A stretch of 64,000 nucleotides of DNA from Gracilaria gracilis (lineage: Eukaryota > Rhodophyta > Florideophyceae > Gracilariales > Gracilariaceae), in contig JARGSG010000200.1 in the NCBI GenBank assembly GCA_030374805.1, positions 558,001-622,000 on the forward strand, written 5' to 3'. Under the pieces are notes generated by a model. The model did not search any database. It was not told the DNA's origin and worked only from the letters and a program-made list of their open reading frames with translations. This document shows positions 21,823-30,650 of this stretch, piece by piece. Numbering within the stretch: the stretch's first letter is position 1; the number at the start of each line of letters is the position of its first letter. A program made the position numbers and the translations under genes.

Positions 21823-24800
21823 TTACATGTTTGCAGCAGCGATGTTGCTTTGCCGTTTCGTTCCCGTGGCGGACACCTCCTCCAGGTATTCCTTGACAAG
21901 AACTGGAACGTCGTCGCGGAGAGAATCCAAGGACACCCAATCCGTTTCACTTTCAGAGAATCCACGCCATTTCACTAACAACTCGGCAATCCCCTTCCTC
22001 AGTCTAATATCCTCAAAACGATCAATTACGAGTAGTTCCCCTTGCTGATAAGAAAGGTAGTTGCGTAGTTCTTCAGTGACCTCGAACTCTCTGTTGCGGA
22101 AAAACTTCAACCTTTTTCCGTGGACCTCCTGCTTCTGACCATCCAGCAGCGACTCAATGACAAAGATGTACTCCGATCTGCACTCTACGACACGAAATGG
22201 CCCCATCCACTTCAGAGAGGGCTTTCGCGTACGTTCGCGTTCCAAGACGCCACGGAGAACAAAGTCACCCTCCTGAAAGTTTGGAGCACGCACGTTAGTC
22301 TTCCTGTTGTGTGATTCAACAGCCTTTCTTCGTTTCTCCGTGCATCGTTCCGCTACCTCTTTGTGCATGGAACAGAGGGCCTTCTGTGTTTCTTCAATAT
22401 TGCGGAGTTTTTTTCCACGGATGTTATCGAGAGACAAAATTCTTGTCTTGCCTCCGACTTTCCTTGTGATCGCTGACAACGGGGTATCCTGCCTGTGGCC
22501 TGTGAATACTGTGAGTGGGCAGCGGTTACCCAGGCGGTCCAAGATAGAGCTGTTGAGAGCAGCCTGAACCACGGGCAAGATACTTGGCCAACAGTTCTGT
22601 GGGAGTTGAAATTCCGAGAGCAGAGCTCTACACGCTCTCAAAAGCTCGCGGCAAACCACTTCCACAGTTCCATTTGACCATGGACAATATGCCAGAGTGA
22701 AGTGGTGAGATGAATTCGTTTTCTCCTTAAGGTGCCGCACCACTTCGTTCTTGAAGTGCGAGCCCCTGTCAGAAATCCATTGAGTTACTACCCCAAAGGC
22801 AGCAAACCACCGAATTAACTCGTCAGCAACTACTTCTGCCGTAGTCTCCGTTGTGGGAACCAACCAAACATACCCGCTGTGGTCATCCTTAAATACAAGG
22901 ACGTACAGTAGGTCGTCCTGTCCAGGAGACATGTAGCAAAAATCGAAATGTAGCAGTTCGTTTGGCTTCTCGGCGTGCAAAGCATGTCCCAATGGGCGAG
23001 GAATAGTCTTGGCCGGCTCGGTGCAGAGGCAGTGAAGGCAGGTTTTCACGAATGACTTCAAATCGTCATCCATGTTCTTCCAGTAAAAGAATGCCTTCGT
23101 GGTTGCAAGAGTGACTTTCGAACTTCTGTGCCCGCCAGACCCAGTGTGCGCTGCGACAACAATGCGCAGCTTGAGAAGATCTGAGTCAGATGGGACCCAC
23201 AGTACGTCTTTCTCGTTTCGGATTCCGTCTTCGGTCTTCGTGAACCCCTTTGGAGGCACCTCCTCTGTTGATAACTGTGCCTCTTTGACTTGGTGAATGT
23301 CAGGCCAGTCGAGCTTGCTGTCCGTGCCGGGGTTGATTGGTGCTACCATAAGAGCCTTGCATCGTAACATCTTGGCGGCGACAACTGTCCTCGTGGGGTT
23401 GACAGCCCAACGGGTCAGCATGTCGGCCCATACGTTCTGCACGCCGGGCAAATGCTCTACCACGTATCTAAACCCACTGAGTTTGATAGCCCAGCGCATC
23501 AATTTGCTGGCCGTTTGTCTCGAGATACCAGGGTTCCTCCCGTACGGGTCGTACAAGTACACAAGGTTGGCATGATCTGTGAAGATGTTTACCTCACTTC
23601 CGGTAACCAAGTAATCAAGACGACACATTGATTCCACGATAGCAAAGCCTTCCTTTTCGGGTACTGACCAGTTGACAGCTGATCCTGTAAAAGAACCCGA
23701 AAGGAAACAAAGAGGCTCGTGTTGCTGCTCTTCGATGGCTTTGTGTCGGTCCGACGCAGGCACTTGTGTAAGAATGGCTGACCAATGTGTATCAGACGCA
23801 TCTGTAAATAGACACAGGTGATGATCGTGCTTAGGATGCGCAAGCTTTACGGCGGCGGTCAGTTGATTTTTGATGTCAGCAAATGCTGAATCGAGCTCGG
23901 CGCCCCATGAGTCGGTGATGGAAAGGTTGCGCAGGGCGCGTTTGGTTCGCTTTCCAGCCTTTGCGTAACAGCTCTCAAGCAGTTGATGCAGAGGAGCGAT
24001 GAGTTCAGAGTGAGCGGGAATTGAATTACGCATCCAATTCGTTGCACACACGAATTGCTGGAGCTCGCTCGCCATACTGGGCTTCCGCATTTCTGTGAGA
24101 GCTTCATAGTGTCGTGGGTGATACTGTACTCCTTCTGCTGAGATGATGCGCCCACAGAACTGAACTTGAGAAGCGAATAACGTGGTCTTCTCCGCATGAA
24201 TCTTCAAGCCGATTTCTTCACAGACAAGAAAAAAGGTTTCAAGATTGGCAAGTAGATCTTCTTCGCTCTTGGCATACAACAGAAAATCGTCGATCCACTG
24301 TAAAAGGTTCGACACTCGTCCCTCAAACTTGTTCGAGAGTACGGCTTGAAAGTGATTTCCTGAGTCACTACCGCCTTGCAAGAGGCGTTTGGAGGAGTAG
24401 ACTCCGATTGGAGTTTGAATGGACATCATTTCCTGGGACTCTGCAGAAAGTGGTACCTGCCAATAACCGTGGGCTAGGTCAATTTTGGCAAAGCATGTGC
24501 TTCCCGAAAGATCCTGGAAATGCGATTCCAGATGTGGCATAGCGGACTGGATAGGTACAGTGCGTGCATTTGGGCCACGGAGGTCTACAGTGAATCTCAG
24601 CTTTGTCGAACCAGGTTTCGGTACTGCGAGGGCTGGCGATGCCCACCTGGCTGACGGATTCTTGTAGATGGCTCCCATAGCCTCCAGTTCGCGTATCGTT
24701 CGGATGATGAACTCTCTCTGTTGTGGTGCGTAACGTCTCTGCGACGATCTGTACGGCTTTGCATTTTCAACAGGAGTTATGGTCAGAGGTGGGACGTCAA

Positions 24801-26427
24801 CAGCAGGGTCTGCACCCAATTTGATGCGAAACACGTCTCGATATCGGTCTAGAATTGCGGACACCTTCTGCATTCCATCGTTTGATATTCCGTTTCGTCT
24901 TGCGTCAGTTAGAATCTTCTCGAATGCTTCATCGATAGATTCTTTGGTATCCTTCCCTATGCCCGCTGCGAGGCACTCGGGCAATTCGATGGGGTCGTCA
25001 TCTGCACTCATATAAGACATCCCCTGATACCTGGCCGTAGCGAGCTTGGCTCTCTTCGTATCCAATTGGTTCACGTGCTTGTCGTGGATTTCGTTTCTCA
25101 CACGAATGAGATGTTCATTGAGGTTGAAACCAATTGAATTCAAGAACGGACGACCGAGTAGAATTTCTTCGAGCGGATTCTCAACTACATAGAATTCGAC
25201 CCCACGAACCCGAACAGGAATATTGGATCCAGGGAGGAAAATTGTAACGGTGAGTGTTACTGAACGGGACGAGTGCGTGTCAGGGTCTTCGTCTGATTTG
25301 AAAACGCCTGTGAGATACACTGGGTTCTCGAAGTTCTTGACCGGAAGATTGGGAACAGAAGATATCAGTCTACTGTAGAGGTTATGATCAATCGCGCTGA
25401 AATCCGACCCGGAGTCACCAAGCGATAGATCGAACACAGTGTCTTCCAGAGCAACACGGAATCTACTTGCATCGCTGTCAGGCAGAGCCGTCGTTGGAGT
25501 GCCCGAACCTCTCATAGTCTTCGCCTTCTTTACATCCTTCTTCGTGTAGTGCTTCTCGAAAATTTCCCTCTTCCGTTCAGTTGACGTGATGGGACAATGT
25601 TTGAGACGGTGAATCCCGTCACATTTTTCGTTCAGGCAAGGCTCAGACCATTCTGAGTCTTTTCGTTTTCCCAAACGAAAATTGGAATTCCGAAGTTGCG
25701 ATGCTTCCTTCCTGTTGGCATTTTCGACTTTTGATGTCGAAGCCTGCTTTCGGGGGCGGTCATGTAGCTGCTTGGACTTCTGAGGGTTGACACGAGACAG
25801 GGCGGTCTCCGTGAGAGAGAGCTCCAATGCTATGTTGGCCACCTCATCCTTGAACAACTTTATATCAAAAAGCTGACTTTTCGTCCATCCTCTGCGTAGC
25901 ATCTTGATCCTCTCCTGCAAGACATTTGGCTGAAATTTGCTCACAAGGTGATCGAGAAATTTTTTCGCCATATCACTGTCCTTCAACACCTCCGAGGCGT
26001 TGTTCTGATCAAGAGCAGTGATGACGTCAATGACAAAGTTTGCTACACCTCCGGAGGGGTCCTCCCTGTTGGGCTTGAACGTGACGTGCCGCAGAGTGGC
26101 GTCAATTCGTTCCGATAGATCCTTCGGTGTAGACGTCGAAGCCTTCTCGAACCAAACCTTTACCATGTCTGAGGTTGCTTCCTCTACTGTAGAAGCATCT
26201 CCAATTTCTCCAATGAGACAAAGAGCGTGCAGCGTAGCAGAATCCATGCAATCCTTGATAGAGGCCAGTGAAAGCTTCGAGTTGTCATCACGGTCTTTGT
26301 TCACATCATCAACCTTAGCCTTGTAGGCAGCGTAGGATGTCTCAAATTTGATCAATGACGGCTGATCTACTGCCTTCAATAGCGGTGGCTGAATTACGGA
26401 CACAACTCCGTAGTTTGACGTCGCCAT
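21823..26427 (-). CDS. Gypsy E gag-pol polyprotein with chromodomain
   Basis: One 1534-residue frame from ATG 26427 to TAA 21823. It starts MATSNYGVVSVIQPP, matching the gag starts of Gypsy F and G. Order: gag; knuckle CLNEKCDGIHRLKHC (near residue 270); protease SLGDSGSDFSAID (near 345); RT with RFTVDLRGPN, IDLAHGYWQVPL and the catalytic LLQWIDDFLLYA (near 715). RNase H follows (LFTDASDTHWSAILT, near 880), then integrase HHCC (HTGSGGHRSSK to HCLC) and the D,D,E core (HFDFCYMS, ISDRGSHF, NGTVEVVCRE). The chromodomain (LLVKWRGFSESETDWV) is near the C-terminus. The chromodomain would direct integration to modified chromatin, as in chromoviruses. Gag and pol are in one frame. The Trp in WIDD replaces the usual Tyr, yet this copy looks functional. 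Confidence 0.95.
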   Translation of the reverse strand: MATSNYGVVSVIQPPLLKAVDQPSLIKFETSYAAYKAKVDDVNKDRDDNSKLSLASIKDCMDSATLHALCLIGEIGDASTVEEATSDMVKVWFEKASTSTPKDLSERIDATLRHVTFKPNREDPSGGVANFVIDVITALDQNNASEVLKDSDMAKKFLDHLVSKFQPNVLQERIKMLRRGWTKSQLFDIKLFKDEVANIALELSLTETALSRVNPQKSKQLHDRPRKQASTSKVENANRKEASQLRNSNFRLGKRKDSEWSEPCLNEKCDGIHRLKHCPITSTERKREIFEKHYTKKDVKKAKTMRGSGTPTTALPDSDASRFRVALEDTVFDLSLGDSGSDFSAIDHNLYSRLISSVPNLPVKNFENPVYLTGVFKSDEDPDTHSSRSVTLTVTIFLPGSNIPVRVRGVEFYVVENPLEEILLGRPFLNSIGFNLNEHLIRVRNEIHDKHVNQLDTKRAKLATARYQGMSYMSADDDPIELPECLAAGIGKDTKESIDEAFEKILTDARRNGISNDGMQKVSAILDRYRDVFRIKLGADPAVDVPPLTITPVENAKPYRSSQRRYAPQQREFIIRTIRELEAMGAIYKNPSARWASPALAVPKPGSTKLRFTVDLRGPNARTVPIQSAMPHLESHFQDLSGSTCFAKIDLAHGYWQVPLSAESQEMMSIQTPIGVYSSKRLLQGGSDSGNHFQAVLSNKFEGRVSNLLQWIDDFLLYAKSEEDLLANLETFFLVCEEIGLKIHAEKTTLFASQVQFCGRIISAEGVQYHPRHYEALTEMRKPSMASELQQFVCATNWMRNSIPAHSELIAPLHQLLESCYAKAGKRTKRALRNLSITDSWGAELDSAFADIKNQLTAAVKLAHPKHDHHLCLFTDASDTHWSAILTQVPASDRHKAIEEQQHEPLCFLSGSFTGSAVNWSVPEKEGFAIVESMCRLDYLVTGSEVNIFTDHANLVYLYDPYGRNPGISRQTASKLMRWAIKLSGFRYVVEHLPGVQNVWADMLTRWAVNPTRTVVAAKMLRCKALMVAPINPGTDSKLDWPDIHQVKEAQLSTEEVPPKGFTKTEDGIRNEKDVLWVPSDSDLLKLRIVVAAHTGSGGHRSSKVTLATTKAFFYWKNMDDDLKSFVKTCLHCLCTEPAKTIPRPLGHALHAEKPNELLHFDFCYMSPGQDDLLYVLVFKDDHSGYVWLVPTTETTAEVVADELIRWFAAFGVVTQWISDRGSHFKNEVVRHLKEKTNSSHHFTLAYCPWSNGTVEVVCRELLRACRALLSEFQLPQNCWPSILPVVQAALNSSILDRLGNRCPLTVFTGHRQDTPLSAITRKVGGKTRILSLDNIRGKKLRNIEETQKALCSMHKEVAERCTEKRRKAVESHNRKTNVRAPNFQEGDFVLRGVLERERTRKPSLKWMGPFRVVECRSEYIFVIESLLDGQKQEVHGKRLKFFRNREFEVTEELRNYLSYQQGELLVIDRFEDIRLRKGIAELLVKWRGFSESETDWVSLDSLRDDVPVLVKEYLEEVSATGTKRQSNIAAANM

Positions 26428-26476
26428 GGTTCACAGCATTCACCAATATCAACTTCAGCACCCTTACTCTTTCGAA

Positions 26477-26487
26477 TCAAAGCGCTT
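26477..26487 (-). other. Gypsy E putative primer-binding site
   Basis: The minus strand reads AAGCGCTTTGA immediately after the LTR, identical to Gypsy F and G. There is no TGG start. Confidence 0.6.
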
Positions 26488-26945
26488 TGTTGTTGGATGT
26501 TGGCTGATAAAGGGAATTCTGGATCAGGCGCCAACTACGGTAGAGGGGTTGGAAAGAAGGAGAAAGATTGAGGCAGCTAGACAGAGCGGGCACACCCACA
26601 CGAAGTTGCTCTTCTGTGTGAGTCACCGTCCAGGAGGAAGGACGGCCTTTTATGCGTACCCCAGCCAAGCCAGTTGACTGCTGACTTGACAGACGTGATT
26701 GCACTTGTACATCACGCTAGCAGCCAAAGGTTCCGCAGGAACAAGATGGTAGGCGTCTAGAAAACTATCTGACGTAACCCTGACTACGCAATTTCCCGTA
26801 CTGTCCGTTTGTTGACGTACTGCACGTTTATCTCGATTTGCGCGCATATGCGTACGCGGCTTAGTCCTGACGTCAGCCAAGACATGTATGATGCATTGAT
26901 GTATGTCCAACGCAGAGCGGCAACGGTGATGCAGAGTAGACAACA
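26488..26945 (-). repeat. Gypsy E 5' LTR
   Basis: It appears identical to 21330-21787. TGACGTCA lies at 26868-26875. The TATA-like CATAAAAGG (minus) is near 26647-26655. Confidence 0.93.
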
Positions 26946-26950
26946 GAGGG

Positions 26951-27510
26951 GTGTACCACATTCCGCGGCAACGAACCAAACAGCGATTCTCGCACATCCA
27001 GAGTAGAGTCCCAGATAGAATAACCGCGTCGTTCCTTCGCCCTTGGTGACGAAAACGGCTTGAGCGGCATGTCCGTACGGCGAAAGGAACCGCAAAGTAT
27101 AACAAGAGAACGTCCGACTACCAGAAATTATACCAATGCCAATGAATGCCTGGAGCGCACCGCAGCTTGAAGCACATAACCAATTTGTATCCCAATTAGG
27201 AAACACGGTCAAGTACACTCCCATCCAGAAACAGACACCACATATTGCACGTTCGTAGTAGCTCCTCTGACCCGTAGTGCACTAGTGCAACGAAGCCAAC
27301 AAAAGGGAGCCAACGACTTCCATTCAAAACACTTCAGTGGTCAGTAGGCAGCAAAACCTTCTTGCAAAGAGAAACATCGGGATTATTCCTAGCTGACGGT
27401 AGCCAAAGGTTGTCCCACTGCCGATTGGAAAGTCCGGCCGACTGTAGGCAACGTAAACGCCACAGCAAAGTAGGGAGCGTGAAGAACGCCAGTCGTAGTA
27501 GCGCTCTAAC
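26951..27510. other. Copia D 3' region, non-coding
   Basis: No gene is recognised on either strand. It lies between the Gypsy E insertion and the plus-strand ORF and contains a small palindrome around GTAGTGCACTAGTGCAACG (27271-27289). It probably holds the 5' flank or promoter of the antisense ORF. Confidence 0.4.
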
Positions 27511-28326
27511 ATGGATGGAAATAACGATGAGAACGGCGTTGTCCGTAAATCCAGGCGGCAAAGAAGGTCGCGTTTTCTTGCACAGTACTCGTCGGATGAC
27601 GAGTCGGAACCGTGGAACAAGGCTGATGATATCGCATGGATCGCCCGAAGAGACGAGAACGGACGTGAGCGATACGTAGTGTGCAGGACAAATTGCACAT
27701 TGCGCACATTCGGATCCGTACAATTTGATAGACTCATGGGAAGCGACGCGAAGCGATGGTGCTATCTGCGCCCAAACAAGAAATTAACGTCAGAGGTTGC
27801 GTTTCGCTGGGGAATCATGGAAGATGAAGGTTACGAGGAGGTTTGGGCCATAGACGAAGTAATGTTCATCTCAGTAGAACGCATCGTGCAAAGGCCGTGT
27901 GGTCGCACGCAGCTGTCGCGCAACTCGTACGTTGGCAGAAGTCGTGATGATCCGGAGTGGGGCGGGTATCCTATTCAGCTCCATACCATGGCTGGATTGG
28001 ATCTTGTGAACGCCTTGATTGCCGAGAACGTGTGGCATGGTCGAGTTAATTTCAGCACAGGTGCGAGCGAGGAAACGGGAACAGTGTCCATTTCTGGCGA
28101 GGCCCCCGCGGAGGTGCTTGACGCGTTGGATTCTCATTGTGTCGCGCACCCGAACACCCCAGTTCGAGTATCGGTTCCGGGCAGGAGGGAAAAAACTCCA
28201 GCAGGTCTCCGTTTCTTGGACGATCGAGCGGAGATGTTCGTGGCCAATACCGATGTTCTCTGTCTGCATGCGGCGGTACTGAACGCCATAACTGTCCACC
28301 GCATTAATGGTCCCAACAAATATTAA
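27511..28326 (+). CDS. Antisense ORF in Copia D, unknown protein with Cys-centred C-terminus (part 1)
   Basis: A 271-residue frame from ATG 27511 to TAA 28326, opposite in orientation to the Copia D genes. I do not recognise the family. The N-terminus is basic and acidic (RKSRRQRRSRFLAQYSSDDESEPW). The middle has a short folded-looking region (YVVCRTNCTLRTFGSVQFDR). The C-terminus reads VANTDVLCLHAAVLNAI, in which a Cys followed by a helix resembles the nucleophile site of papain-like or OTU-like peptidases. After the stop, a shift of frame (TNINRLFKNDAVNIDF) runs open for about 40 more codons, suggesting a frameshift and a longer original protein that may include 29038-29445. The peptidase idea is inference from two motifs only. 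It could be a captured host gene or an accessory gene of Copia D. Confidence 0.55.
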   Translation: MDGNNDENGVVRKSRRQRRSRFLAQYSSDDESEPWNKADDIAWIARRDENGRERYVVCRTNCTLRTFGSVQFDRLMGSDAKRWCYLRPNKKLTSEVAFRWGIMEDEGYEEVWAIDEVMFISVERIVQRPCGRTQLSRNSYVGRSRDDPEWGGYPIQLHTMAGLDLVNALIAENVWHGRVNFSTGASEETGTVSISGEAPAEVLDALDSHCVAHPNTPVRVSVPGRREKTPAGLRFLDDRAEMFVANTDVLCLHAAVLNAITVHRINGPNKY

Positions 28327-29037
28327 TCGTCTTTTCAAAAACGATGCTGTAAACATCGATTTTTGTCAAGAAGACCAATTGAAAGCCCAAAGCCCCTCGC
28401 ATAATTCTTCCTGCCCGCGACGCGCTCAATAGATTTTGTTTAGAATTATATATAATCACTGCCGCCGTCTTAACTATAGAATAAGCCTAGAATGAGATTA
28501 AACACCTAACTAAAACAGAAGTTAGAACCTTAACAGTATAGTTGTCTAGCTTTTTTGTAGCCCTGCCGATCGCGTTTGCTTTCGTAATGTTCGCCGGCCG
28601 CATGGAGGGGGCGCTCACGGCAGGAATTTCGGTTGATTGCCTGAATACCATGCCAAGAAACTACCGACTGGGACCTTTGTCGTGATTGTAGTTGTCTTCG
28701 GTTGTTCTTGAGCCACAAAAGGATTATTTTTCTAATAAATCTATGAGCTGTGTTTGAACTAACGCGTGCAAAACACGAGTGACGAATTATAATTATCGCC
28801 AATTTTGACCCCGTTTAGCGCGGTGCAGAAGAATCTATCTTGCTCTGGAAGTTTTTCTTCTATCAGACTCGAACTTACAATATGCATAGCTGAGACCAAT
28901 AGCTTTGCAATGAAACTAGTTTGGGCTGAATTGGAGCAATATTGAGAATGCTACGAAGCCTAGAAAACGAAGATGGGGAGTTTAAGAAAAGAAGTTACCA
29001 TTAATATGGTGAACAGTTAGCAGTTGTCCTCAACGAG
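28327..29037 (+). other. Region between the two antisense ORFs
   Basis: The first 110 bases look like decayed coding sequence of the upstream ORF in a shifted frame, ending in TAG at about 28431. The rest is more AT-rich (for example ATTATATATAATC at about 28446), with no gene visible. It could be an intron, a small insertion or decayed coding sequence. Confidence 0.35.
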
Positions 29038-29445
29038 ATGACCGCGCGAAGAATACTTGACGAGAAATCACTGCCAGCAATGCAGAGTCTGAAGGACGCC
29101 TCTCGTCTTACTCCGAGTTTTTGCAAGGAGGTGACACTTCAGCGAGTGAACTTCAAGAAATGCAATTACGAATCACCGCTGCACTTTTTAGCCTGCCAAA
29201 GAAGTACAGTATACATCGCAAGGCTGCGGGGATCGCGTGTGGATCATGTAGGGGTTGTCGATGGGGTACGTCAGCTAATCCTGGATTGTGTAATGGAGCA
29301 TCCAATGAAGCTGTGTGTGGAATCATTGAAGTGTTGCATTGGAGACTCAACGACTTTTAAGTCGGTAACAGAAATACGAGAAGTGAGAAGGCGATATGTT
29401 CTATCCACCAAGAGAAAATCTGGCATTAGTGGGGCGCAGAAGTAA
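29038..29445 (+). CDS. Antisense ORF in Copia D, His-containing segment (part 2)
   Basis: A 135-residue frame from ATG 29038 to TAA. It contains VYIARLRGSRVDHVGVVDGVRQLILD, a pattern like the His-containing strand pair of cysteine peptidases (H-x-V-G-V-V-D-G-x(4)-I-x-D). It lies 3' of the Cys-containing ORF and on the same strand, in the order expected for Cys then His of one enzyme. It ends 24 bp before the tail-to-tail end of the Copia D pol. I do not recognise the family. Possibly it is the second half of a broken single gene. Confidence 0.45.
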   Translation: MTARRILDEKSLPAMQSLKDASRLTPSFCKEVTLQRVNFKKCNYESPLHFLACQRSTVYIARLRGSRVDHVGVVDGVRQLILDCVMEHPMKLCVESLKCCIGDSTTFKSVTEIREVRRRYVLSTKRKSGISGAQK

Positions 29446-29468
29446 TACCGCAAGAAGATGAAGAAGAA

Positions 29469-30650
29469 CTAGTTGTCACTGGAAACTCTCTTAGCGTTAC
29501 TAAACGTTTCGACCCCAAGCAACCCTGACTTCATCATTTCATTCAACCTTCGATACATCACAATGTTTCTCTTCGTTAACGCATCGGCGATGTTAAGTGA
29601 ACCTTTCATCCACTGGAGTATTGAAATCTCTCCAGTCTCGAATGAATCCCGGAGCCTTGCAACGGTAGGCCGGAGGCGATAGTTCTTTCCTTCATGAAGT
29701 GTTGTGATCGTCGAATATAGACCATCAGAGTCCACCGTCAATAAAAAAGGTAGGCTCTTCTTCGTCCCGTATACACGTACCAACTCTGAAGCTATTAAGG
29801 ATCCTCTGTCTGCGGACAGTGCTGCTGCAAGGATTTCGGCACCAATCGAGCTGAATGAAACTCTGGCCTGTTTGGAACTATTCCAGTCAAGCACATGGTA
29901 GATGGACACTCCACCCCCCGCACGCATGAAAAGCCCAGACAGGTAACCTGTTTGTCCATATGATCCTTTCCCTTGGCTGGCATCCGAGAATGCGAGGTAG
30001 CGAGGGGCAATATCCAGAGATGGTGGACGACGGTACACGAGTTCTGGCTTAAGTGGCTGCAGTTCGCTCCAAACTTGGTTCGCGAGAATGAGGTCTGAGA
30101 CCAGCAGCTTTCCAGTTCGTTGCTGCAGGTAACTCGCGGCAAAGGACGCTTGTGGTAAGACACCATGACCAAGGAAGTTAAGCGAGCCAGTAAGTGCGAG
30201 GAACTCGGTACGTTCAGCCTTTGTGCATGGTGAGTGAAAAGATTTACGACGCTCCCGCGTGATAGACAGTTTTTTGATGCTTTCCATGTATTCATCCATG
30301 TTCAGAAAGATGGAACCATCCACATCTCGTTTGATTCGCAGTCTGTTGAAGATGAGCTCAGATGACGTATCGAACTTCCCAATTGTGAATCTCTTGCTTA
30401 TGGCTTGGCGGAATTGTTCGAGCTCATTTAATGGTCCGCAGAGAAGCATGTCATCGACCACCTTCCCGAATACGAGTCGTACTGAGCCGTCTTCGTACCT
30501 GGAAACAAAGAGCTGTGGGAGGCCAGGTATTGTTTCCACCTTATTCTCTGACAACCACTTCTCGACCGCAAGTTGCCATATGCGGGCGGACTCTACAAGA
30601 CCATAAGTGGGTGCCAAAAGCTTCCATAGAAGCCTGGCTTTGTCCATTCT
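29469..30650 (-). pseudogene. Copia D reverse transcriptase (C-terminal half) and RNase H
   Basis: This frame starts within KLLAPTYGLVES (about 30610), shifted relative to the preceding pol frame, so a small indel lies between about 30593 and 30650. The RT catalytic box reads FGKVVDDMLLCG (about 30465), with Val in place of Tyr as in Copia B. Next come SLNFLGHGVLPQASFAASYL and RNase H (LAFSDASQGKGSYGQ, GAEILAAAL, LTVDSDGLY). The end shows the Copia terminal motif NIADALTKRN and a stop at 29469-29471. Confidence 0.9.

Larger units (their letters stand above)
21330..26945 (-). mobile_element. Gypsy element E, intact and apparently very young
   Basis: The two 458-bp LTRs (21330-21787 and 26488-26945) look identical by eye. 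They start TGTTGTCTAC and end CCAACAACA on the minus strand and are flanked by the duplication GAGGG at 21325-21329 and 26946-26950. The single polyprotein frame is unbroken. It inserted about 90 bp inside the 3' LTR of Copia D. It has everything visible that an autonomous Gypsy element needs. Confidence 0.95.

Noticed and set aside
26650-27224. Minus-strand frames over the Gypsy E LTR and Copia D flank as genes
   Set aside because: They span the LTR, are repeated in the other LTR and have no protein-like features.
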